Shown: positions 1 to 8,975 of the stretch, in pieces
How the letters are laid out: each line of letters opens with the position of its first letter
Position numbering within the stretch: the first letter of the stretch is position 1
From: an uncultured Sphingomonadaceae bacterium
GTDB lineage: Bacteria > Pseudomonadota > Alphaproteobacteria > Sphingomonadales > Sphingomonadaceae
Direction of reading: 5' to 3'
NCBI GenBank assembly: GCA_947489315.1
Contig: CANLCX010000002.1
Span: 806,001 to 870,000 of the forward strand
Length of the DNA stretch: 64,000 nucleotides
Program-made: the position numbers and the translations under genes
The notes under the pieces: model-generated
Told to the model about the DNA's origin: nothing
The model's input: only the letters and a program-made list of their open reading frames with translations
Databases searched by the model: none

Positions 1-1556
1 GGATGAATATCGTTGGCGATCTTTTCGGATCGGGCAAAATGTTCCTGCCGCAAGTGGTGAAATCCGCTCGCGTGATGAAAAAGGCCGTCGCTCATCTCTT
101 CCCCTATATCGAGGCGGAAAAGGAAGAAGGTGCCAAGGGCAAGGGCAAGATCATCATGGCGACCGTCAAGGGCGATGTGCATGATATCGGTAAAAATATT
201 GTCGGCGTTGTGCTGCAATGTAACGGCTTTGAAGTAGTCGATCTAGGGGTCATGGTACCCTGGACGGACATCATAAAGGCGGCGAATGAAAATGATGCCG
301 ATATGATCGGCTTGTCCGGCTTGATTACGCCGTCGCTCGACGAAATGGTCACCGTCTCCGAAGAGATGGAGCGCGCCAAGATGACCATGCCGCTGCTGAT
401 CGGCGGCGCGACGACGTCCAAAACGCATACAGCCTTGCGGATTGAACCGGCTTATTCTGGTCCGACCATCTATGTGCTTGATGCCAGTCGCGCGGTGGGC
501 GTGGCCTCGCAACTGGTCAGCGATACACAGGCCGAGGGCTTTATCGCCAGCACCCGAGAAGATTATGAGCAAGTACGTATTGCGCGCGCTGGTAAGACCG
601 CGAAGAAGCTCGCTTCGCTGAATGAAGCCCGCGCCAATGGCGCAACGGTAGACATGAGCAAAAAACCACCGGCGCCGAAAAAGCCGGGTCTGCATGTCTA
701 TGACGACTGGGACCTCGCGGATTTAAGAGACTATATTGACTGGACACCGTTCTTTCGCGCGTGGGAATTGGCTGGCACCTATCCGGCGATCCTGACCGAC
801 GACGTGGTCGGCGAAAGCGCTAGCGATCTGTTCAAAGATGCACAGGTGATGCTCGACAAAATTATCACGGAAAAATGGCTGACCGCTAAAGGTGTAGCAG
901 GCCTATGGCGCGCACGACGGGACGGTGACGACATTATGGTTTCGCCGGAAAATGAAGAAGTCGCCCTGCCCATGCTACGCCAGCAGGTCAGCAAACGGTC
1001 CGGCAAGTCAAACAATTGCCTCGCTGATTTTATCGATACCTCCGACGACTGGATGGGCGGCTTTGCGGTCACCGCCGGTCATGGCATTGACGAGCATGTC
1101 CAGCGGTTTGAGGCGGACAAGGATGATTATAACAGCATCCTGATCAAGGCGCTGGCCGACCGGCTCGCCGAAGCCTTTGCCGAGCGTATGCACGAACATG
1201 TCCGCAAAGACCTTTGGGGCTATGCGCCGGATGAGAATCTCGACAATAAGGCACTGGTCCAAGAGAAATATCAAGGTATCCGCCCGGCCCCCGGCTATCC
1301 CGCCTGCCCTGACCATAGTCTGAAACCGATATTATTCGATATGCTGGATGCGACCGCCCATACCGGACTGGAACTCACCAGCAGCTTTGCGATGACGCCA
1401 ACAGCCGCTGTTTCCGGCTTTTATTTCGGTCACCCGCAGGCCGATTATTTCGGCGTGGCCCGGATTGGCGAAGATCAAGTTGAGGATTATGCGGCGCGGC
1501 GGGATATTTCACTGGATCGCGCGCGGCAGTGGTTGCGGCCCAATCTAAACGAATAA
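1..1556 (+). CDS. metH: Methionine synthase, cobalamin-dependent (C-terminal part)
   Basis: This is the 3' part of B12-dependent methionine synthase, which moves a methyl group from methyltetrahydrofolate to homocysteine in the cytoplasm. The gene is cut by the window start; the first visible ATG (base 3) is internal. About 517 residues are seen. The B12 cap helices come first (residues 1-35), then the cobalamin-binding Rossmann domain with the DxHxxG motif (D58, H60, G63), where the His is the lower axial ligand, and then the AdoMet reactivation domain with [12 protein letters not shown] at about residues 427-438. The folate and homocysteine domains lie outside the window; in many alphaproteobacteria they are encoded as separate proteins, which cannot be judged here. 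A strong terminator follows the stop directly. Confidence 0.96.
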   Translation, partial: MNIVGDLFGSGKMFLPQVVKSARVMKKAVAHLFPYIEAEKEEGAKGKGKIIMATVKGDVHDIGKNIVGVVLQCNGFEVVDLGVMVPWTDIIKAANENDADMIGLSGLITPSLDEMVTVSEEMERAKMTMPLLIGGATTSKTHTALRIEPAYSGPTIYVLDASRAVGVASQLVSDTQAEGFIASTREDYEQVRIARAGKTAKKLASLNEARANGATVDMSKKPPAPKKPGLHVYDDWDLADLRDYIDWTPFFRAWELAGTYPAILTDDVVGESASDLFKDAQVMLDKIITEKWLTAKGVAGLWRARRDGDDIMVSPENEEVALPMLRQQVSKRSGKSNNCLADFIDTSDDWMGGFAVTAGHGIDEHVQRFEADKDDYNSILIKALADRLAEAFAERMHEHVRKDLWGYAPDENLDNKALVQEKYQGIRPAPGYPACPDHSLKPILFDMLDATAHTGLELTSSFAMTPTAAVSGFYFGHPQADYFGVARIGEDQVEDYAARRDISLDRARQWLRPNLNE

Positions 1557-1585
1557 AGCCGGCCTCTTTCGAGGCCGGCTTTTAT
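1557..1585 (+). terminator. Rho-independent terminator of metH
   Basis: A perfect 10-bp stem (1557-1566 with 1571-1580) carries a TTTC loop and ends in a T-rich tail. It starts one base after the metH stop codon. Confidence 0.9.
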
Positions 1586-1605
1586 CTGATCAATTACGAT
1601 AAGGT

Positions 1606-2241
1606 CTAGGCGTAGCTAACCTTTGTCGACACTTTGCGACGACGGCGCATTGCTCCGCCAACCAGACCAAAGCCGCCGATCATCATCGCCCAAGTTGAAG
1701 GCTCTGGAACTGCAGGAGCTGCGGTCAACACGCGGACATAGTCGCCCGGGCTGGATGCCCTGAAATTGATGTTTATTCTATTGCCAACAGTGTTGAAGCT
1801 GTCTTGGCTTTCCAGTCCGCGCAAATTGACGCTGACATAGTTGACATTGGCATTGCCCAGCAATGCGTCGGTCATTTCCATATCAGCCCTGCCATCAAGT
1901 ACGCCCAATATATCGCTGTCAAAATCCACATAGCCTATAGCCCTGAAGTCCGGACCGGGATCGAAAAAGACATAGTGACTGTTCACCACCGTTCCTGCCG
2001 CAATACCGCCAATGGCGGATAGCAAAGTCACATTTTGCTGTTCATCAAAAGCAAACAGATTGTTGGACTGTTGGTTATTATTGCCGACATTAAAGCCGGC
2101 CGCTGGGGTTAGCTGTTGGAAAGCACCGCCATTAGTTAAGGCGCTTCCGCCAGTAAGTTCGCCCATCACAACTGCGGCATTTGCGGATCCGGCAGTAGAT
2201 AAGGCCCCAACCGCGGCTGCGGTCATTAGTAGTTTTTGCAT
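1606..2241 (-). CDS. PEPxxWA-CTERM sorting domain protein
   Basis: A secreted protein of 211 residues with an N-terminal signal peptide (cleavage near AANA, about residue 22). The C-terminal sorting signal runs from about residue 178: PEPSTWA, then a hydrophobic stretch rich in Gly, then an RRRR cluster. Known PEP-CTERM proteins are recognised by an exosortase-type enzyme and handed to the surface or matrix. The middle part (residues 25-175) is Asn, Gly and Val rich, without a motif I can name. An AAAGGA ribosome site precedes the ATG. No exosortase or exopolysaccharide gene is near, so the processing enzyme must be elsewhere. The passenger function is unknown. Confidence 0.85.
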   Translation of the reverse strand: MQKLLMTAAAVGALSTAGSANAAVVMGELTGGSALTNGGAFQQLTPAAGFNVGNNNQQSNNLFAFDEQQNVTLLSAIGGIAAGTVVNSHYVFFDPGPDFRAIGYVDFDSDILGVLDGRADMEMTDALLGNANVNYVSVNLRGLESQDSFNTVGNRININFRASSPGDYVRVLTAAPAVPEPSTWAMMIGGFGLVGGAMRRRRKVSTKVSYA

Positions 2242-2517
2242 TGTAAAATTCCTTTTACGAGCAAACTGCTCGCTTCACAATGCGACCCGATTCGGAGCCT
2301 TAACAAATTATTAACCCTATGACTATGATCGAGCGCACATATGTCCTATTTCGAGACTCTTACTGCGATCAATCCTAAGATATCCGATGAACCAGAATAT
2401 TAACGGGTGTGGCCCAATGTGCATATATTTGGGACAGAGCTATTCCCAATATTGTGTTGAGTTTTGTAAGCCGATATAAAAAGGCATATTTCCTCCGCTT
2501 TTTCAGGAGCTTCAGAC

Positions 2518-3462
2518 GTGAAATTTTCGGCCCATATCTATATTGCCGCTGCTCTGGTAGCTTCCGCCAGCCCTGCTGCATTAGCTCAAAACAATACGCC
2601 TTTCACTGTCGCTGAAAACGGACAAGGCTTTTACAGCTTGTCTGACGCAGTGGAGGCAATCGGCGCGAATAGAGGCACGATCGTGATCGCTCCGGGTGCT
2701 TATGGCGACTGCGCTGTACAAACCGAAGGACAGATTACCTATCGGGCTGCAGTGCCCGGACAAGCCATATTAGACGGCGGGATTTGCGAGGGCAAAGCAG
2801 CTTTGGTCCTGCGCGGCCAGTCCGCTCTTGTCGATGGCATCATCTTTCAGAACCAGCGCGTGCCCGATGGCAATGGCGCGGGTATCCGCTTGGAACGCGG
2901 CAATCTAACGATTACCAATGCCCTGTTCCGCAACAGCGAGCAGGGTTTGTTAACTGCCGATGACGCGAGTGGCAGCATTGTAATTGATCGTTCGACATTC
3001 CAGCGGCTCGGCCGCTGTGACCGCGGCCTGTCTTGTGCCCATAGCATTTATATTGGCGATTATGGCTCGCTGAGCGTTACCAATAGTCGTTTTGAAAAAG
3101 GCAATGGCGGACATTATGTCAAAAGCCGTGCGCCACGCATCACTGTCACCAACAGCAGCTTTGATGATACGCAGGGCCGCTCAACCAATTATATGATCGA
3201 CCTGCCCGCGGGCGCTTCGGGCGTGATCAGCGGCAATGTTTTTGTGCAGGGTCAAAACAAGGAAAACTGGAGCGCTTTTGTAACCGTTGCTGCTGAAGGA
3301 AAAAAACAAAGCTCTGCTGGTCTCAACATCCATTCCAACAGCGCGTCTCTCGCCAAGGGCGTTGAGCGCAACACCTGGTTTGTCGCCGACTGGAGCGGGG
3401 ACAAGATGCGGATTGCGAATAACAGCCTTGGCCGGGGATTGACCCGTTACGAACAGCGATAG
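2518..3462 (+). CDS. Secreted right-handed beta-helix protein
   Basis: A protein of 314 residues with a clear signal peptide (cleavage after ALA, about residue 23). It starts at GTG, supported by AGGAG eight bases upstream. The body shows the short repeating strand pattern of a parallel beta-helix (for example IVIAPGAYGDC, LTITNALFRN, SIVIDRSTF, LSVTNSRFEKG, ITVTNSSFDD), as in pectate-lyase-like and NosD-like folds. That fold usually binds or cleaves polysaccharide in the periplasm or outside the cell, but I see no catalytic set that fixes the activity. It ends 8 bases from the convergent phosphatase gene. The substrate is unknown. Confidence 0.8.
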   Translation: MKFSAHIYIAAALVASASPAALAQNNTPFTVAENGQGFYSLSDAVEAIGANRGTIVIAPGAYGDCAVQTEGQITYRAAVPGQAILDGGICEGKAALVLRGQSALVDGIIFQNQRVPDGNGAGIRLERGNLTITNALFRNSEQGLLTADDASGSIVIDRSTFQRLGRCDRGLSCAHSIYIGDYGSLSVTNSRFEKGNGGHYVKSRAPRITVTNSSFDDTQGRSTNYMIDLPAGASGVISGNVFVQGQNKENWSAFVTVAAEGKKQSSAGLNIHSNSASLAKGVERNTWFVADWSGDKMRIANNSLGRGLTRYEQR

Positions 3463-3470
3463 CGCTAAAA

Positions 3471-5144
3471 CTACTCGCAGCTATTGCCCGCACCACCATC
3501 AATATCCAGACAGCGGCCATCAAGTTCGTCGTTGGGAATATCAAGGCCGATTATCGACGCTAAGGTCGGCGCTATATCAACGGTTTGAACAGAGAGCGGC
3601 TGTTCAAAATGGCTCATGCCTTTGCGCCAGAACATAATCGGGACGCGCCGGTCATAGTCCCAAGGACTGCCGTGGGTTGCAACATAACCGCGCATAGCCT
3701 TGGTGATCGGGGTCACCGCTTTTTTCAGCAGGACGATGAAATCTCCGGACCGGTCAGGGTGGAAAGACGCCCGCGCGCGCTCGGCCAGGTTCCATTCTTC
3801 AACGGGGCCGGTTGGCATCGGCATTTTGGCTAGGTCTGCGCCATCCAGAACCAGTTCGACCTGATCACCACGCGCCATCATCGCCATCGCCTCTGTCTTG
3901 ACTTCAGTACGCAGAGGCTCGGGAATGGTGCGGTTGATATAATAATCGCCAAACGGGCTGTCGGCGTAAACCACCTGACCATATTGCCCCAGCTTGCGAT
4001 TTTCATAAAAGACTTCGTTGAGACCGTCTGCGTTGACGTCATCATCAATCCGCTGTGCTTCTGGTACACCTTGCAGTTTCAAACGCTCCGGCAAATCATG
4101 GCCACCATGATCGGCAGTGAGCACGACCATATAATCGCGCTCCATTTTATCGAGATTATCGAAAAAAATGCCGAGATTCCTGTCCAGCTCAGACAAGTTG
4201 ATACACATTTCAACACCGCCGGTGCCAAAGGCATGGCCGACATAATCCGTCGCCGACAGGCCGATATTCAAGATGTCGGTAAACTCGAAAGTGCCGAGCC
4301 TCTCATTCTCCACCATTTTTTCCGCCAGCGTTAAAACAGCAGCATCAAAATCCGGCGACGCACGAAAAATACTTGCGCCATTTTCAGGGCGCTGAAACTG
4401 GTAGGTGCCGACGGCACTATCTGTTCCAACAGCGATCGCGCGGTTGCGGGTTTCGCAATGAGCGGGCGCTGTAATCGGCGCGCGCGGCTTGGCCAGCATC
4501 GCTTTAATCTCGGCGTTAAATTTAGGCAGAGCAGGCAGCATCAGGCCGCCTTGTTTGGTTTCAAAACCCTCACCGCGCCACCAGAACACCATATCAGGCG
4601 CATTGCCGCCCATCATCAAGGCCGACCGATCTTTCCCCGCCACCGCCATATTGCGGGAATCAGGAGATATTGTCTTCAGTCGCTCCCCCAAAGTTGGAAC
4701 CAGCAGATGCCACGCCGAGGCAACATAATCGCCTTGGGTCGCGGCAGTGATGCTTCCATAGCTAGTGCCTTCAATCCGCTCGTCTTCGGCGCAATAGATG
4801 GTTTTATCATCACGCTTTACGCCCAGATCAATCCAGTTATTGGCGATAATACCCGCGCGCCCGGGATGAACACCGGTCATGATCGTCGCGTGGCCCGGAC
4901 AGGTTTCGGTGGCAGCATGCCCCTGATATCCTGATGGAAAGACCGCACCGTTCGCCAGACGTTTTAGGCCGCCGGTAAAGGTGCTGCGATACTCGCTGAA
5001 CAAATCGGACGAAAACTGGTCCACCGATATCGCGATCACCAGATTGGGCTTATCGGACTTTGCTTCGCTGTGATCTTCGGCATTAGCGGTGGTAGAAATT
5101 GCGATAAAAGCTATGAAACTTGTAACATATTTGGTGAAGCGCAC
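3471..5144 (-). CDS. phoK: PhoK/PafA-type alkaline phosphatase, exported
   Basis: A periplasmic or secreted phosphomonoesterase of the nucleotide pyrophosphatase/phosphodiesterase superfamily, 557 residues, about the length of Sphingomonas PhoK. The signal peptide ends near residue 22. Asp42 in AISVDQF is the first metal ligand and Thr81 in ATETCPGHAT the likely nucleophile (known PhoK enzymes use Thr in this motif, not Ser). DYVGHAFG and TADHGGHD give the other Asp/His zinc or calcium ligands, and ATHGSPWDYDRRVP near residue 500 the last His. It would release phosphate from organic esters. It is divergent from the DsbD gene with 83 bases between them; no Pho box was recognised there. The family call is firm; the symbol rests on motif similarity to PhoK. 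Confidence 0.88.
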   Translation of the reverse strand: MRFTKYVTSFIAFIAISTTANAEDHSEAKSDKPNLVIAISVDQFSSDLFSEYRSTFTGGLKRLANGAVFPSGYQGHAATETCPGHATIMTGVHPGRAGIIANNWIDLGVKRDDKTIYCAEDERIEGTSYGSITAATQGDYVASAWHLLVPTLGERLKTISPDSRNMAVAGKDRSALMMGGNAPDMVFWWRGEGFETKQGGLMLPALPKFNAEIKAMLAKPRAPITAPAHCETRNRAIAVGTDSAVGTYQFQRPENGASIFRASPDFDAAVLTLAEKMVENERLGTFEFTDILNIGLSATDYVGHAFGTGGVEMCINLSELDRNLGIFFDNLDKMERDYMVVLTADHGGHDLPERLKLQGVPEAQRIDDDVNADGLNEVFYENRKLGQYGQVVYADSPFGDYYINRTIPEPLRTEVKTEAMAMMARGDQVELVLDGADLAKMPMPTGPVEEWNLAERARASFHPDRSGDFIVLLKKAVTPITKAMRGYVATHGSPWDYDRRVPIMFWRKGMSHFEQPLSVQTVDIAPTLASIIGLDIPNDELDGRCLDIDGGAGNSCE

Positions 5145-5227
5145 GAATAATCCCCATGGTATAAAGCGGCTATGGCAAGACAGCCGTCGATAGACTAACA
5201 GCGTTATATATAAAATGGTGAGTTTTT

Positions 5228-7354
5228 ATGACATCTGAAACCTCTTTGAGGACAATCTCGGCAAATTTCCGGGTTTTGCTCGCGGCTTTCGTTTTTGCGG
5301 CACTGCTCAGCATCAGCCCAGCCAGAGCGCAGGTTGACCTCAATAAGCGTGAGCTCAACGTACCCGCCACGCTGGTTGCGGAATCGCAGCAAGTGCAAGC
5401 TGGGCAAAGCGTTACACTCGCCTTTGTCATGAACCCTAAGCCAACCTGGCACGGCTATTGGGAAAATCCCGGTGATGCTGGCATTGGCATGAGCTTCGAC
5501 TGGAAACTGCCAGACGGCGTGACGGCTGGAAAAGCACAATATCAGGTACCTGATACGCTGCTGATTTCCGGTATCATGAACTATATTTACAAAGGCGATT
5601 ATGCCGTTTTGGTGAATCTCGTCGTGTCCGAAAAGGTGAAGCCCGGGCCCCTGCCCATTTCGGTGAAATCCGAATGGCTCTCCTGTACCGATGAAGTCTG
5701 CGTACCTGAACAGGATGAGCTGTCGATCACCTTGGAGGTGGTTGGACCTGATGCCGCAGTGTCACTCAACAATGCGTTTAACGACTATCGCGAGGCTTTG
5801 CCGCGCCAGCTTGGTAACCCGGCCACTTTCATGGTCAAAGATGACCTGTTCCGCCTGTCCATTCCCGTCCCCGCTAATATTGACGTTGAAACGCCTTATT
5901 TCTTTATCAAGGAAGATGGCATTGTCGACTATGGAGCGCCGCAAAAGGTCAATCGCGATGGCGACAAACTCATCATCGAAACAGCCGCGCGCGGAGATGA
6001 ATTGCAGAACATCTCGGGTGTCCTGAAAATTGGTCCGAGCATGGGCTTTTCCATAAAGGCATCCAGCGGAGACGTCGCGATGTCCGGTGTTCCCGTGAGC
6101 GGCACAGGTGACGGCGGAAATTTTATTGGTGGTGGCGACCAGTCTAAAGCGTCTTTGCTGTTCATAGCCCTTGGCGGAGCGATTGTCGGCGGCCTGCTGC
6201 TCAATCTGATGCCCTGTGTTTTCCCGATCCTCAGCCTCAAAGCGATAAGTCTCGCCAAAGCAGGCGGAGATGAATCAGTCGTGCGCCGCGATGCGCTGGC
6301 TTACACAGCCGGCGTAGTAGTTGTCGCAACAGCCTTAGGCGGATTGCTCCTAGGCCTGCGGGCAAGCGGAGCTGCGGTCGGCTGGGCATTCCAGCTGCAG
6401 GATCCACGGATCATCTTCGTGCTGCTGGCGCTGGTAACCGCCATCGGGTTCAACCTCGCGGGTCTATTTGAACTACCCAATGTCAACTTTGGCAACAAGC
6501 TGGCCCAGAAAGATGGAGCGACAGGCTCATTTTGGACCGGCGCGCTCGCAGCATTTGTTGCCACCCCCTGCACCGGACCTTTCATGGCTGCTGCGCTAGG
6601 GGCCACTATCGTACTACCACCTGTTGCCGCGCTGATAATTTTTGCCGGTCTAGGGGTTGGATTGGCCTTGCCCTTCTTGCTCATCGCCTTCGTACCGGCC
6701 ATCCGCAACCGCCTACCAAAACCGGGCGCGTGGTTGGACAGCTTTCGCAAAACCATGGCCATTCCGATGTTCCTCACCGCAATCGGCCTGATCTGGTTGC
6801 TCGGCCGGCAAATAGGAACCGACGCACTGGGACTGTCATTGATCTTCCTACTGCTGGTCACATTAATACTCTGGTGGTTCGGCGGCGAACAAATGAAAGG
6901 CCTATCAAGGGGCACATTGACCACCGGCGCGCTTAGCGCCGCGATTATTGGAGGCGTCTTGTTGTTACCCAATGCAGAAGCCATGGATGATCAGAAAGCC
7001 GCTAGCGCCTCTTCCGCTACCTTGCCCAGCGAACCCTTTAGCGAAGCCAAACTATCCGAATTGCGCGCATCCGATACACCGGTATTCGCCTATTTCACTG
7101 CTGATTGGTGCATCACCTGCAAGGCCAACGAAGCCGCCGCTGTGCAACGTCAGGAAACGGCCGACGCTTTTGCCGAAGCCAATGTTGCGGTTTTGATGGG
7201 AGACTGGACTCGCCCTGATCCGGAAATCAGTAAGTTTCTGGAAAAGCATGGCCGTGCTGGTGTGCCACTCTATCTCTATTATGAGCCCGGTAAAGAACCT
7301 GTTATATTGCCGCAGATACTGACCGTCGGGACGCTGACCGATCTGGTCACGTAG
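5228..7354 (+). CDS. DsbD-type thiol:disulfide interchange protein
   Basis: An inner-membrane electron conduit of 708 residues that passes cytoplasmic thioredoxin reducing power to periplasmic partners. Order: signal peptide (cleavage near ARA-Q35), an N-terminal periplasmic DsbD-alpha-like domain with a Cys pair (C153, C158), a CcdA-like membrane domain of about eight helices with its two key cysteines in LMPC330VFP and ATPC448TGP, and a C-terminal thioredoxin domain with WCITC (C628, C631). All six redox cysteines expected in the family are present. The large N-terminal domain resembles the ScsB/DsbD variants of alphaproteobacteria more than E. coli DsbD. The next gene, a redoxin 41 bases downstream, is the natural client. 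Confidence 0.9.
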   Translation: MTSETSLRTISANFRVLLAAFVFAALLSISPARAQVDLNKRELNVPATLVAESQQVQAGQSVTLAFVMNPKPTWHGYWENPGDAGIGMSFDWKLPDGVTAGKAQYQVPDTLLISGIMNYIYKGDYAVLVNLVVSEKVKPGPLPISVKSEWLSCTDEVCVPEQDELSITLEVVGPDAAVSLNNAFNDYREALPRQLGNPATFMVKDDLFRLSIPVPANIDVETPYFFIKEDGIVDYGAPQKVNRDGDKLIIETAARGDELQNISGVLKIGPSMGFSIKASSGDVAMSGVPVSGTGDGGNFIGGGDQSKASLLFIALGGAIVGGLLLNLMPCVFPILSLKAISLAKAGGDESVVRRDALAYTAGVVVVATALGGLLLGLRASGAAVGWAFQLQDPRIIFVLLALVTAIGFNLAGLFELPNVNFGNKLAQKDGATGSFWTGALAAFVATPCTGPFMAAALGATIVLPPVAALIIFAGLGVGLALPFLLIAFVPAIRNRLPKPGAWLDSFRKTMAIPMFLTAIGLIWLLGRQIGTDALGLSLIFLLLVTLILWWFGGEQMKGLSRGTLTTGALSAAIIGGVLLLPNAEAMDDQKAASASSATLPSEPFSEAKLSELRASDTPVFAYFTADWCITCKANEAAAVQRQETADAFAEANVAVLMGDWTRPDPEISKFLEKHGRAGVPLYLYYEPGKEPVILPQILTVGTLTDLVT

Positions 7355-7395
7355 TTCAAAACTCTCAAAGTTGATTGAATGAAAAGGACATCGCC

Positions 7396-8013
7396 ATGTT
7401 ATATAAAACCGCCATCACTTCCGTAGTCGCCGTAGCTGCAATCGGCATGGCTATGCCCCTCGCGGCAGCCCAGAAAACAGGGGCAATCGCGCAAGATTTT
7501 AAACTGACCGATATGTACGGAAAAACCGTGCAGCTTTCCAGCTTCCGCGGCAAGACCGTCGTGATGGAATGGCACAATCCGGGATGCCCCTTTGTCGTAA
7601 AACATTATGATAGTGGGAACATGCAGGCCACTCAGGCCGCAGCCCGCAAACAAGGTGTCGTCTGGTTGACCATCAACAGCGGTGCGCCCGGGAAACAGGG
7701 CTATATGAAGGGTCCCGAGGCGCAAAAGCTAGCCAAGGATCAAGGCTTGAAAGCGGACCATTATCTGCTCGATGTCAACGGCTTGGTCGGCAAAGCCTAT
7801 GCTGCCAAAACGACGCCGCATATGTATATTATCGATGGTTCGGGCAAACTGGTTTATCAAGGCGGCATCGATGACAAACCAACAGCCAATAAAGCCGATA
7901 TCAAGGGCGCGCGCAATCATGTGACGGCAGCTTTGGCTGATCTAAAGGCAGGCAAAAGCGTCAGCGTTGCCCAATCCCGACCCTATGGCTGTTCGGTTAA
8001 ATATGCGAGCTAG
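7396..8013 (+). CDS. Periplasmic redoxin/AhpC-TSA family protein
   Basis: A thioredoxin-fold protein of 205 residues exported by a signal peptide (cleavage near AAA-QKT). The ATG at 7396 is chosen because AAGGA lies eight bases upstream and because it gives a clean signal peptide. The active site is NPGCPFV, with one Cys where thioredoxins have CxxC, typical of the AhpC/TSA-redoxin group. A second Cys lies four codons from the conserved-looking C-terminus in GCSVKY and could serve as the resolving Cys. It may be a periplasmic peroxidase or thiol reductase. It follows the DsbD-type gene by 41 bases, so electrons probably come from DsbD. Confidence 0.82.
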   Translation: MLYKTAITSVVAVAAIGMAMPLAAAQKTGAIAQDFKLTDMYGKTVQLSSFRGKTVVMEWHNPGCPFVVKHYDSGNMQATQAAARKQGVVWLTINSGAPGKQGYMKGPEAQKLAKDQGLKADHYLLDVNGLVGKAYAAKTTPHMYIIDGSGKLVYQGGIDDKPTANKADIKGARNHVTAALADLKAGKSVSVAQSRPYGCSVKYAS

Positions 8014-8038
8014 ACGCTAAGAGGATACCATAGGAAAA

Positions 8039-8143
8039 AGTAGGGCCGTCGCGCGATACACAACCAGCGCGCCAGCCCTACTCCCCCAAAAGTCCAGCGG
8101 CTTGCAAAACCCCCTGAAAGCCCCCGTAAACGGATTGCTGGAC
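8039..8143. repeat. Two inverted repeats between genes
   Basis: Two perfect dyads lie side by side: AGTAGGGC (8039-8046) with GCCCTACT (8075-8082), and GTCCAGC (8092-8098) with GCTGGAC (8137-8143). Neither is followed by a T run on either strand, so they are poor terminators. Together with the repeat at 8185-8222 they make the whole 254-base gap able to fold. Confidence 0.6.
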
Positions 8144-8184
8144 CTAAATTGTAAGCAACTAAGCTTATTCCTGTTCAAAGGATC

Positions 8185-8222
8185 GGGAGACAGATTTAAT
8201 ACACAACACAAATCTGTCCCCC
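8185..8222. repeat. GGGGACAGATTT-type inverted repeat
   Basis: GGGAGACAGATTT (8185-8197) pairs with AAATCTGTCCCCC (8210-8222), 12 of 13 positions. The arm resembles the GGGGACAGATTT sequence often found in REP-like elements mobilised by Y1-type (IS200-like or RAYT) transposases. No transposase gene is in the window. That kinship is recalled from other genomes, not shown here. Confidence 0.5.
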
Positions 8223-8267
8223 GCCTTTGTTCCGGCAGCAAGCGACCCTAAGCCGCCGCCGGCCAAA

Positions 8268-8654
8268 CTAGTGACCCGTCAGGTTAAACTTCTTGGTGCG
8301 GTTGGCGCCAACAAGTTCAATGCCCTTTGTACCTGACAGGCCAGAGAGCGGCATTGATTTCTCATAACGTTCGACCCCCATCGAAACGTCATGGTCATTT
8401 GCCGCGCGCGTGTCCCAAGTTAACTCAATCTGTTGATATTCAGGCTGCGTATCGCCCAATACCGGCAGTAATCGTATATACGCGCCGGGTTCCGGCGTTG
8501 GTCCTGATACGATCAGGTACAACCCCTGGCCCAAAGTTGGTCCAGCCCGCAGTTCAGCAGCGTCGAAATCGACAGCATTCACACGACCGGATTTTCCCGG
8601 CGCAGCAATCATGCCGGCTTTCAAATATTCGTCATTGTTCACAACAAGCTCCAT
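8268..8654 (-). CDS. Hypothetical protein, 128 residues
   Basis: I do not recognise this protein. The ATG at 8654 is preferred because AGAGAGG lies just upstream; a TTG six codons earlier is possible. It has no signal peptide, membrane segment or cysteine. The sequence is rich in short beta-type segments and polar residues (ELVVNNDEYLKAG at the start, GLYLIVSGPTPEPG in the middle), suggesting a small soluble beta domain. It stands alone, with repeats downstream and a 320-base gene-free stretch upstream. A real gene is likely given the ribosome site, but function is open. Confidence 0.6.
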   Translation of the reverse strand: MELVVNNDEYLKAGMIAAPGKSGRVNAVDFDAAELRAGPTLGQGLYLIVSGPTPEPGAYIRLLPVLGDTQPEYQQIELTWDTRAANDHDVSMGVERYEKSMPLSGLSGTKGIELVGANRTKKFNLTGH

Positions 8655-8975
8655 AAGAACCTCTCTGTCCAAAACCGAGATACTGACCGCGGCTCATCTT
8701 CGTGGCCGGTGTTTCACTTTTCGTGTCAGTTCGTAACTACGCAACTTATGTAGGACTCTTTAGCGCAACTGGGCATGAACCGTCTTGTAAACTATTGTAA
8801 CTATCCGTAAAGTATTGAAATTATATTACAATTTTGTGCAATTTAATCTACAAATGCTGATCCCGCTTTTCTAAAAATGGTGCGCTGCACAAAAATTGAG
8901 GCGAATCGCTTCGCCCCAATCATGTTTTAAGGATGTGATTCGCCGCTATTCAGACCAGCGAGCAAACCGAACCGC
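8655..8975. other. Gene-free stretch of about 320 bases
   Basis: The part from about 8760 to 8890 is visibly AT-rich with repeated TTGTAA-like words and should hold the promoter of the minus-strand hypothetical gene that starts at 8654, though I could not fix a -35/-10 pair. The part near 8891-8920 is the terminator of the methyltransferase gene. No convincing short gene is seen. Confidence 0.55.
8891..8920 (-). terminator. Terminator of the exported methyltransferase gene
   Basis: On the minus strand ATTGGGGCGAA and TTCGCCTCAAT form an 11-bp stem closed by one G-U pair, with a GCGA loop and a following run of T. On the plus strand the same position is an A-C mismatch, which supports the minus-strand reading. 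It lies about 55 bases after the stop at 8976. Confidence 0.8.

Noticed and set aside
2457-2480. TTGAGT and TATAAA before the beta-helix gene as a promoter
   Set aside because: The spacing is only 12 bases, too short for a sigma-70 promoter.
7375-7395. TTG start seven codons upstream of the redoxin ATG
   Set aside because: The AAGGA ribosome site is correctly spaced for the ATG at 7396, and the upstream codons would spoil the signal peptide.
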